From: Anaerolineales bacterium
GTDB taxonomy: Bacteria > Chloroflexota > Anaerolineae > Anaerolineales > UBA6663
NCBI GenBank assembly: GCA_020845955.1
Contig: JADLEU010000039.1
Span: forward strand, 1-56,315
Direction of reading: 5' to 3'
Length of the DNA stretch: 56,315 nt
The notes under the pieces are model-generated. The model did not search any database. It saw nothing but the letters and a program-made list of their open reading frames with translations, and had not been told where the DNA came from. The stretch's first letter is position 1; every line of letters begins with the position of its first letter. The translations under genes were made by a program, and so were the position numbers. Shown one piece after another: positions 49,993-56,315 of the stretch.

Positions 49993-50989
49993 GCCGCCCC
50001 AAATCGCGGTCGAGGCGCTCCGCGCGGCGGTGCGCGCCGAATACGGGCTGGAGGCGGCGGCGCTCGAATTCCTCCCCCTTGGCGCGGATGCCGCCGCCTG
50101 GGTCTTTCGCCTCCAGACCAGCGATGGCGCTGCCTACCTGCTCAAGCTGCGCCGGGGACCAGTCAACCAGGCCGGCCTGCTCGTGCCGCGCTGCCTGACG
50201 GACCAGGGTGTGCCGCACGTCCTGGCGCCGGTGGCCACGCAATCAGGCCAGCCGTGGTGCGCTGCCGAGGGGTTTGCGCTGATGCTCTATCCCTTTATCG
50301 CCGGCCGCACGGGCGCCGAGGGCGGCCTGAGCGATGAGCAATGGCGCGCCTTTGGCGCCACGCTGCGGCAGGTGCATGCTGCCGTTCTGCCGCCGGCCGT
50401 GGCGACCCAGGCTGCCCGCGAGACGTTCTCGCCCGCCGGCATCGAGGCGATCCCGGTCCTGGCGGCCCACATTGCCAAAGCCGCCCTGGCTGGCCAGGCC
50501 GAACGCGCCCTGGCGGTGGCCTGGCGCGCGCACCAGGCCGAGATAGAAGCGGTGGCCGGCCTGGCTCGGGCGCTCGCCCAGCCCACGCCGCCCGGCGAGT
50601 GGGTGCTGTGCCATGCCGACGCGCACACCTGGAACGTGCTCGTCGACGAGGCGGGACAGATTTGGCTGATCGATTGGGACGAAACGATGCTGGCGCCGCG
50701 CGAACGCGATTTGATGTTCGTGATCGGCGGGATTTCGCGCAAGCTGGTCGGCCCGCGCCAAACCGAGCATTTCATGGCCGGCTACGGCCTCGCCGAGATC
50801 GACGCGCGCCTGCTGGCCTACTACCGCGCGGCCTGGGCGGTCAGCGACATCACGGCCTTTGCCCGGCAGATCTTGTTCTCGGCCGAGCTCAGCCTGCCCG
50901 ACAGGCAGGCGGCGGTGAGCTTGTTCATGAGCTTGTTTGAGCCGGGCGAGATCGTCGACCAGGCGCTGGCGGCCAGCGCGGCGAGGTGA
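49985..50989 (+). CDS. Aminoglycoside phosphotransferase (APH)-fold kinase-like protein
   Basis: 334 residues from the ATG at 49985, which lies eight bases inside the preceding gene; the open frame to 49961 is unlikely. The small-molecule kinase signature is clear: the Lys motif YLLKLRRG, then CHADAHTWNVLVDEAGQIWL (catalytic Asp and Asn) and IDWDE (metal-binding Asp). APH-fold enzymes phosphorylate aminoglycosides, choline, homoserine, methylthioribose or fructosamines. The substrate here is unknown, and resistance should not be assumed. Confidence 0.88.
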   Translation: MLEPPQIAVEALRAAVRAEYGLEAAALEFLPLGADAAAWVFRLQTSDGAAYLLKLRRGPVNQAGLLVPRCLTDQGVPHVLAPVATQSGQPWCAAEGFALMLYPFIAGRTGAEGGLSDEQWRAFGATLRQVHAAVLPPAVATQAARETFSPAGIEAIPVLAAHIAKAALAGQAERALAVAWRAHQAEIEAVAGLARALAQPTPPGEWVLCHADAHTWNVLVDEAGQIWLIDWDETMLAPRERDLMFVIGGISRKLVGPRQTEHFMAGYGLAEIDARLLAYYRAAWAVSDITAFARQILFSAELSLPDRQAAVSLFMSLFEPGEIVDQALAASAAR

Positions 50990-50991
50990 GC

Positions 50992-51508
50992 ATGCGCCAC
51001 GTGGCCTTTCTGCGCGCTATCAACGTCGGCGGGCATGTCGTCAAGATGGACATGCTGCGCCGCCTGTTTACCAGAATGGGCAGCGCCCGGGTCGAGACCT
51101 ACTTCGCCAGCGGCAACGTGGTCTTCGAGGCGCCGGCCGGCGCGCCTGCCCGCTAGGCTCGAAAAGGAGATCGAGGCGCGCCTGGAGGCGGCGCTGGGCT
51201 ACGCGGTGGCCGCTTTCTTGCGCACCCTGCCCGAGCTGGCGGCTATCGCCGCGCACGACCCTTTTGTCGGCGTCTCGGTGTTGCGGCCAGAGGTAATCAC
51301 TAGCGAATTCAAGGTCAACCACCTGCGGCCGGGGCGCGGCAGCCGCCTGATTGCGCGGGCCCGCGTAGTCCATGCCGGGGCACGCCAGGCGGTCTGTGCC
51401 TGCGAGGTGTGGGCCGCCAGCAACGAGGAGGCGCTGTACGCCGCGGCCCAGGGCACGATTGGGACGTACTCAGCCGCGGCACGGAGCGCCAAACCGGGCA
51501 GCGAGTGA
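50992..51508 (+). pseudogene. Chimera of a DUF1697 N-terminus and a PaaI-like thioesterase C-terminus
   Basis: From the ATG at 50992 the frame reads MRHVAFLRAINVGGHVVKMD and VETYFASGNVVFEA, the N-terminus of DUF1697, and stops at 51156. A shift near 51140-51155 restores the family sequence (ARLEKEIEARLEAALGYAVA, LRTLPELAAIAAHDPF). At about 51275-51300 the sequence changes to EVITSEFKVNHLRPGRGSRL and IARARVVHAGARQAVCACEV, which is the C-terminal half of a PaaI/YdiI hotdog thioesterase, ending at 51508. The simplest reading is a deletion joining two genes plus a frameshift. Confidence 0.6.
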
Positions 51509-51539
51509 GGACGACCTGTGTCGAAAGGGGCGCGAAACA

Positions 51540-51956
51540 ATGGCCGAACTAAAAACCAGGCAAACCGGCGCGGACGTGACCGCCTTTCTGAACAGCGTGG
51601 CGGACGAGCAGCAGCGCCAGGATGCGTTCGCGCTCCTCAAGCTGATGCGGCAGGTTACCAGGCTGGAGCCCAAGCTGTGGGGCAGCAGCATCGTGGGCTT
51701 TGGCCGTTATCACTACAAGTATGCCAGCGGGCACGAAGGCGATACGTGCCTAGTGGGTTTCTCGCCCCGTAAGCAGAACCTGACGCTCTACCTCACACCT
51801 GGCCCGGACCACTATCGTGACTTTCTGGAAACGCTCGGAAAGCACAAGACCGGCAAGGGCTGCCTGTATCTGAAGCGGCTGGACGACGTGCACCTGCCCA
51901 CGCTGAAGGCCATCGTGCGTGAGTCGGTCAGGGCAGCCAGGCGGCAACAGGCTTAG
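51540..51956 (+). CDS. DUF1801 domain protein (YdhG-like)
   Basis: 138 residues from the ATG at 51540. The family pattern is clear: VTAFLNSVADEQQRQDAFAL, PKLWGSSIVGFGRYHYKYAS, FSPRKQNLTLYLTPG and CLYLKRLDDVHLPTLKAIVR. These small cytoplasmic proteins belong to the YdhG/DUF1801 group with an iron-binding-frataxin-like fold; function is poorly known. Its stop overlaps the tail of the convergent FAH-family gene by four bases. Confidence 0.92.
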   Translation: MAELKTRQTGADVTAFLNSVADEQQRQDAFALLKLMRQVTRLEPKLWGSSIVGFGRYHYKYASGHEGDTCLVGFSPRKQNLTLYLTPGPDHYRDFLETLGKHKTGKGCLYLKRLDDVHLPTLKAIVRESVRAARRQQA

Positions 51957-52822
51957 GCCGCCACGATGCGATTGCGCAGCACGCCGATCTGGTCGATTTC
52001 CGCTTCGATCACGTCACCCGGCTGGAGATAGCGCGGCGGCGTCATGCCCAGGGCCACCCCGCTGGGCGTGCCGGTCGAGATGATCGTGCCCGGCTCAAGC
52101 GTCATGCCCAGCGAGAGCGACTCGATCAGGGCCGCGGGCTTGAAGATCAAGTCGCTGACTACCGAGTCCTGGCGGATCTCGCCGTTCACGCGCAGGCGCA
52201 GCCCAAGCGCGCCGGGGGCGGGGATTTCGTCGGCCGTAACCAGGCACGGGCCCATCGGGCAACTGCGATCTAGGCTTTTGCCTTTGAAGTATTGCTGGTG
52301 CCGGTTCTGCAGGTCACGCGCCGAGATATCGTTGACGATGGTATAGCCATACACGTGGCGCATCGCTTGCGCCGCGGAAATGTCGCGACCGCCGGGGCCG
52401 ATGACAAAGGCCAACTCCACTTCGTAGTCCAACTGGGAGGTCACGCGCGGGTCGAGCGGGATTTCGGCCTCAGGGCCGCAAACAGCTCCGGCCGCCTTGG
52501 TGAAGAACACCGGCACTTCAGGCAGCTTGGGGGCGCGGCCGCGCGCCACGGCCGCCTCGATGGCGTGGGCGGCGTAGTTCAGGCCCACGCAGATGATGTT
52601 CTGCCTGGGGCGCGGGATGGGCGCGAGCAATTGGACGGCGGCCAGCGGCCGCGCGTTCTCAGCGCGCTCCGCGATCTGGGCTGCACGGGCCAGCCCCTCA
52701 GCGCCCAGGTCGATGAGCGCCAGCATGTCGAGGGCTAAGGCATCGAGCGCGACGACGCCGTCCGCGCCGCGCCGCGCGCCCACGTGCGTGCCGGCCTCGT
52801 CGCGGTAGGTTACCAGGCGCAT
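51953..52822 (-). CDS. Fumarylacetoacetate hydrolase (FAH)-family protein
   Basis: 289 residues; a short N-terminal region followed by the FAH catalytic domain. Visible marks are NIICVGLNYAAHAIEA, the metal ligands in DYEVELAFVIG (with Glu upstream in the AEIPLDP segment), YTIVNDISARDLQNRHQQYF then KGKSLD, and TGTPSGVALGMTPPRYLQPGD near the end. Members hydrolyse C-C bonds of 2-oxo acids, decarboxylate oxaloacetate or hydrate 2-oxopent-4-enoate; the exact reaction is not clear. The ATG follows an AAGGAGG site. No catabolic neighbours are present. Confidence 0.93.
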   Translation of the reverse strand: MRLVTYRDEAGTHVGARRGADGVVALDALALDMLALIDLGAEGLARAAQIAERAENARPLAAVQLLAPIPRPRQNIICVGLNYAAHAIEAAVARGRAPKLPEVPVFFTKAAGAVCGPEAEIPLDPRVTSQLDYEVELAFVIGPGGRDISAAQAMRHVYGYTIVNDISARDLQNRHQQYFKGKSLDRSCPMGPCLVTADEIPAPGALGLRLRVNGEIRQDSVVSDLIFKPAALIESLSLGMTLEPGTIISTGTPSGVALGMTPPRYLQPGDVIEAEIDQIGVLRNRIVAA

Positions 52823-53120
52823 ACAGCCTCCTTAATCATCAGCATCAGGAGAATCAGGCGCGGCCTGGCGGGTCGCTGGGTGTCGGGCCCGCCGGCCGTG
52901 AGGACTACGCAGCCTGGATACTACCGCAAATAGCGGCCGTACGCCACAGCGCGATCGGAAGCGCGGCAAGCCGGCGAGAAATCGGGGCGCCCCCGGCTAA
53001 GGCAGCGCTGGAGCCGGCCTAGGACGGCGCCTCAGGCGACGTTGGCAGTTGAAGGCCCGTGCGGCCGGCAACGAGGCATTGCTTGGCCGCACCGGGCTGG
53101 TCTCAAGCTGGCCGCGTCAC
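52823..53120. other. Intergenic stretch without recognised gene
   Basis: About 300 bases between two minus-strand genes. I see no coding sequence, no T-rich terminator and no confident promoter. A small CCGC-N5-GCGG hairpin near 52923-52935 is the only structure noted. Confidence 0.4.
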
Positions 53121-54077
53121 CTAGGGCACGCTCGTCAGGTAAAGGTACGCGGCCGCCAACTCTTCATCGTCCATGCGGCCGACGTTGCGCCAGGGCATAA
53201 TGTCGCCCAGGGGATGGCCGGTCGGATTAACGCCCGTGCGCAGCGTGGTGATGAACTCTTCCTGGGTCCAGTCCTTGACAACCTCCAGGCTGGGCCCGAT
53301 TGGTGGCAACTGCCCCTCCACACCGCCGCGCAGGTCCTCACCGTGGCAGTCGCGGCAGTCCTGGTAGCTGAGGATGTACTCGCCATACTCGGCCGTGGCG
53401 CCCTTGGGCGGCGCGGTGATCACGGCTTCGCTCGGCGGCTTGCCCTCTGGCAGCATCCCGACGCTGAGCATGACAATTCCCAGCATCGACAAGCGGTCGG
53501 GCGGGTTGGGCGTGTCATTCTCCACGGCCGGCTGGCTGCGCAGATAGGCGATCAGCGCCTCAGTGTCTTCATCACTCAGGTTGCGGCCACGGAAGGTTGA
53601 CATGATCACCAACGAGCGCCCATCGGCGCCGATTCCGTTGCGTAGGGTCCGGAAGATTTCGCCGTCGGACCAGTCCTTCAGTGGTCCGGCCGGCGTAAGA
53701 TTGGCCGCGACGAACGAGCCCAGCGGGATGGGGATGTCGTTGGCGAGATCGAACCCGCCGGATAAGGGCAGCTCGCCGGTCAGCGAGTGGCAGCTGGCGC
53801 AAAACGTGTTGGCCAGGTGCTGGCCGCGCGCGATCTGCTCGGGTGTGCCCGCCACCTGTAGGTCGCGAACCGGGCTGTTGCGCGGCGAGTAGGCCTTGAA
53901 CAAGCCGATGAGAGTGACCACGCTGAGCAGTCCGCCGGCGAGGGTCAGCAGCCCGCCGATCACCAGGCCGCCCCACTTGACAGCGGCGGACTTCGCCCGC
54001 CAGGCTCTCCAGGTCAGAAACGCCAACCCGGCGGACACAAGGACGATCACAAGCCAACCAACAATGTTGCCAGCCAT
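53121..54077 (-). CDS. Membrane-anchored diheme cytochrome c
   Basis: 318 residues. Two N-terminal membrane helices (IVGWLVIVLVSAGLAFLTW and GGLVIGGLLTLAGGLL) anchor two cytochrome c domains outside. Heme-attachment motifs are FCASCHS (about 91-97) and DCRDCHGED (about 240-248), each CxxCH. Candidate axial methionines follow each (for example MSTFRGRNLSDEDTEAL and IMPWRNVGRMDDEELAA). The second domain ends in the usual helix AAAYLYLTSVP. It would carry electrons in a respiratory or alcohol/sugar oxidation chain. The ATG has an AAAGGAG site and a -10 box about 50 bases upstream. Confidence 0.93.
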   Translation of the reverse strand: MAGNIVGWLVIVLVSAGLAFLTWRAWRAKSAAVKWGGLVIGGLLTLAGGLLSVVTLIGLFKAYSPRNSPVRDLQVAGTPEQIARGQHLANTFCASCHSLTGELPLSGGFDLANDIPIPLGSFVAANLTPAGPLKDWSDGEIFRTLRNGIGADGRSLVIMSTFRGRNLSDEDTEALIAYLRSQPAVENDTPNPPDRLSMLGIVMLSVGMLPEGKPPSEAVITAPPKGATAEYGEYILSYQDCRDCHGEDLRGGVEGQLPPIGPSLEVVKDWTQEEFITTLRTGVNPTGHPLGDIMPWRNVGRMDDEELAAAYLYLTSVP

Positions 54078-54125
54078 CGTTAACTCCTTTGCGATCCGTA
54101 GTGGAGTATTCAGAAAACTGGCGCG

Positions 54126-54131
54126 ATTATA
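54126..54131 (-). promoter_or_regulatory. -10 element of the cytochrome c gene
   Basis: A perfect TATAAT on the minus strand, 49 bases before the cytochrome ATG. The -35 region is weak. Confidence 0.45.
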
Positions 54132-54244
54132 CGCGACGTCTGCAAATCAGGCTAAACTTGATCTTAATTATATGCGTTCTGGCAACGAATAGGGTCACAG
54201 GCCGGGTAGGCCCCAAGGTATAGCCTGGGCTAGGCCGGCCGGCA

Positions 54245-54274
54245 CTGACCCGGCGAGAGGATTCACGCTACAAT
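54245..54274 (+). promoter_or_regulatory. Promoter of the histidine kinase operon
   Basis: CTGACC (54245-54250) and TACAAT (54269-54274) with an 18-base spacer. The expected transcription start is only about five bases before the ATG at 54286, so the message is probably nearly leaderless. Confidence 0.5.
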
Positions 54275-54285
54275 CGCCGCCAGGA

Positions 54286-56196
54286 ATGGACCGCGCCCAT
54301 CCGCCAAGATCGCTCTACACTTGGAGCTTCCTTGGCCCCTGGCTGCTGCTCACCGCGGCCGGCGGGGCCATGGGGGTAGGCCTGGCGCTGGTGTTTGACA
54401 CCCCCTGGCTGGTTGGGCTGGCGCTGGGGCTGATCGCGGGCAGCCTGGCCGGCATGGCCCTTTTCGCCCGGCGCAGCCAGGCGCCAGCGGCGCCACCGCT
54501 GCCCGACCTAAACGTCCGCCTGCTGCGTTGGGTGCTGCGGCTGATGGCCATCGGCGCGTTGGCTTATTTGTTAGCCGGTTGGGCGGGGGTGCCCTTCAAC
54601 CGGCTATTTCCCTGGGACGGCCTGGGCCTGCTGGCGCTGTGCGGCCTGGCCGAGCTGCTGCTGCGGCGGGGGCGCTCCTTTTGGGCCTCCAGCGCCGTGC
54701 TGGGCGGGTTCTGCATCCCGATCGCCTTCAACGCCCAATACTACGGGATGGCCAGCCCGGTCAACGCGCTGTATGGGCTGGGGCTGCTGGTTAGCGGCCT
54801 GGTCGCCGGCTCCAACGGCTTCTTGGGGATGCTGGCCGCCATCAGCATGTTGACCGCGCTCTTCGCCATTGGCGAGCAGCAGGGCATCGTCGAGCCGGTC
54901 TATCCGGTGGGCGCCCCGGCGCAGAGCGCCGGGCTGGTGCTGTTTTGGTGGGCCGTCTACGGCGCCACCGCCTGGCTAAGTTGGCTGTTTGCGCGCACGC
55001 TGGAGCGCGCCGTGCATGCCGCCCGCGGGCAAACCCTGGCGCTGGCCCACACTCTGCAGACGATCACGCCCGACTCATCGCTGGAGGCAGTCTTGGCCCA
55101 GACGCTGGCGGCGATTACCGAACAATTAACTGCCACGCGGGCGCAGCTGTGGTTGCGCGCGCCGGATGACGACACGCTGGGCCTGCGCCTGGCCTATCAG
55201 CACGGGCAACTGGTGGCCGCCGAGCAAATGCCCAGCAGTCCGCCGCCCCTGCCCGCGGCCGGATTGCCCGCGTGGCAGGCGCTGGTTGCGACGCGGCAAC
55301 CCGTCGTCATCGACCACGTTGCCAATGACCCGCGCGTCGTGCAGCGCGGGTTGGCGCTGGGCCGGGGCACGCACACCCTGCTGTATGTGCCGCTGCTGGC
55401 CGGCGGCGAGGTGACAGGCTTCTTCAGCCTCGAGAACATCGAGACGCGGCGGTATAGTCCAGAGGAACTGGAACTGGCCCAAGCGCTGGTGCAGCAGGTC
55501 ACGCTGACCATGCAGCTGGGGCAATTGGCCGAGCAATCCCGGCAGAGCGCCATCCTGGCCGAGCGCAACCGCATGGCGCGCGAGATCCACGACACGCTGG
55601 CGCAAGGCTTCACGGGCATCGTGGTCCAGTTGGAGGCCGCCGAGGACGTGTTGGGCGAGGCGGGCCCAGCCGCGCGCCAGCACCTGAGCCGGGCGCGGGC
55701 CCTGGCCCGCGAGAGCCTGGCCGAGGCGCGCCGCTCGGTGTACGCGCTGCGGCTGCCGGCCCTGGAGCACGCGCCGCTGCCCGCGGCCCTGCGCGCCTCG
55801 GTTGAGGCGCTGGCAGCGGCCGCGGCGCTGGCCGTCGAATGGAGCGTGGACGCGGGCTGGCCGGCGCTGCCGGTGGATTTGGAGCTCGACCTGCTGCGCA
55901 TTGGGCAGGAGGCGGTGACCAACGTGCTGCGCCATGCCCAGGCGCGCAGCATATGGGTGGCGCTCAAGGCCGAGCCGGAACGCTTGACGCTCGAGATCAG
56001 CGATGACGGGCGCGGCCTGGATCCGGCCGGCCCGAGGGGGGGCCTTGGCCTGCTGGGGATGCAGGAGCGCGCCGCCCGGCACGGCGGCGTGCTGGCGGTG
56101 CGGTCCCGGCCCATAGGTGGCACCACCATCCGCTGCCAGGTGCCGCGGCCCACGGAACCTGGCCAGTCTGACGCCCACGCAGGCCAGCGTGTCTGA
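54286..56196 (+). CDS. Sensor histidine kinase, NarL/DegS type, with GAF domain
   Basis: 636 residues. About six N-terminal membrane helices (1-240) form a membrane-embedded sensor. A GAF domain follows (about 265-405, with ATRQPVVIDHVANDPRV and LLYVPLLAGGEVTGFFSLEN). The HisKA_3 dimerisation domain has ERNRMAREIHDTLAQGFTGI with the phospho-accepting His near 434. The HATPase domain shows LLRIGQEAVTNVLRHAQA (N box), DDGRGLDP (G1) and GLGLLGMQERA (G2). It should phosphorylate the response regulator whose gene overlaps by eight bases. Input signal unknown. Confidence 0.95.
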   Translation: MDRAHPPRSLYTWSFLGPWLLLTAAGGAMGVGLALVFDTPWLVGLALGLIAGSLAGMALFARRSQAPAAPPLPDLNVRLLRWVLRLMAIGALAYLLAGWAGVPFNRLFPWDGLGLLALCGLAELLLRRGRSFWASSAVLGGFCIPIAFNAQYYGMASPVNALYGLGLLVSGLVAGSNGFLGMLAAISMLTALFAIGEQQGIVEPVYPVGAPAQSAGLVLFWWAVYGATAWLSWLFARTLERAVHAARGQTLALAHTLQTITPDSSLEAVLAQTLAAITEQLTATRAQLWLRAPDDDTLGLRLAYQHGQLVAAEQMPSSPPPLPAAGLPAWQALVATRQPVVIDHVANDPRVVQRGLALGRGTHTLLYVPLLAGGEVTGFFSLENIETRRYSPEELELAQALVQQVTLTMQLGQLAEQSRQSAILAERNRMAREIHDTLAQGFTGIVVQLEAAEDVLGEAGPAARQHLSRARALARESLAEARRSVYALRLPALEHAPLPAALRASVEALAAAAALAVEWSVDAGWPALPVDLELDLLRIGQEAVTNVLRHAQARSIWVALKAEPERLTLEISDDGRGLDPAGPRGGLGLLGMQERAARHGGVLAVRSRPIGGTTIRCQVPRPTEPGQSDAHAGQRV

Positions 56197-56315
56197 AACC
56201 CCCATCCGGATTCTTATTGCCGACGACCACGCCGTGGTGCGCGAGGGACTGGCCGCCATGATCCAGCGCCGGGCCGACCTGCGGGTGGTGGCGGAGGCCG
56301 AAGACGGCCAACGCG
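56189..56315 (+). CDS. Response regulator, NarL/LuxR type (partial, runs off the window)
   Basis: The first 42 residues from a GTG at 56189: IRILIADDHAVVREGLAAMI and RVVAEAEDGQ, the start of a receiver domain with the acidic pair DD. It overlaps the histidine kinase stop by eight bases, so both are one two-component system. The phospho-accepting Asp and any HTH lie beyond the end of the window. Confidence 0.93.
   Translation, partial: MSETPIRILIADDHAVVREGLAAMIQRRADLRVVAEAEDGQR

Noticed and set aside
1-56315. tRNA or rRNA genes
   Set aside because: No cloverleaf with a GGTTCRANNCC-type T loop and no rRNA-like conserved stretch was found by eye on either strand.

Overview
This window most likely comes from a member of the Chloroflexota (filamentous or Anaerolineae-like), although no rRNA or other marker gene is present to prove it. 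The clues are very high GC content, frequent GTG starts, BTAD/SARP-type regulators with TPR or NB-ARC parts, a Ser/Thr signalling set (pseudokinase, PP2C phosphatase, FHA protein), DUF5674, DUF1684, and large secreted beta-helix proteins. Four secreted proteins also end in a short hydrophobic tail of the form LPLV/LPFL/LPII plus a basic residue. No tRNA, rRNA, CRISPR array, transposase or phage gene was seen.

Positions 1-13020 are almost entirely on the minus strand. One promoter at about 13000 leads into a membrane protein, HyuA (hydantoinase/oxoprolinase A), a VWA-FHA membrane protein, a PP2C phosphatase, HyuB and a stand-alone (p)ppGpp-hydrolase-like HD protein. The last four are chained by 4-base stop/start overlaps. 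HyuA and HyuB, normally neighbours, are therefore separated by signalling genes. A terminator-like hairpin ends the run. After it come an Atg22/UMF1-type transporter and a membrane pseudokinase fused to a TolB-like propeller.

Positions 13242-20040 hold a frameshifted lipoprotein, the purine salvage pair xpt-guaA (minus), a divergent SERCA-like calcium P-type ATPase with a good sigma70-type promoter, and a small conserved protein.

Positions 20072-36104 look like a surface-protein region. A BTAD regulator is followed by a 78-residue protein and a 1377-residue parallel beta-helix protein. A second BTAD/NB-ARC/TPR regulator is divergent from a related 68-residue protein that overlaps a second beta-helix gene, and a third beta-helix gene follows. 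Between the two modules lie a relic of a beta-helix protein C-terminus, hairpin repeats, a DUF1684 protein and a DUF5674 two-gene unit.

Positions 36646-46753 carry msrB, a rifampicin-phosphotransferase-like enzyme, a DnaJ C-terminal-domain protein without J domain, relics of TetR and MalT-like regulators, a large secreted metzincin protease, a broken lipoprotein and a cytochrome P450.

Positions 46890-56315 hold a GT4 glycosyltransferase, decayed sequence with a DinB-like C-terminus, a coupled URO-D-like/aminoglycoside-phosphotransferase-like pair, a DUF1697/thioesterase deletion chimera, a DUF1801 protein, an FAH-family hydrolase, a membrane diheme cytochrome c, a NarL-type histidine kinase and the start of its response regulator.

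The strongest candidates for something undescribed are the interleaved hydantoinase/phospho-signalling/alarmone-hydrolase operon and the twice-occurring module of BTAD regulator, small protein and LP-tailed surface beta-helix protein.
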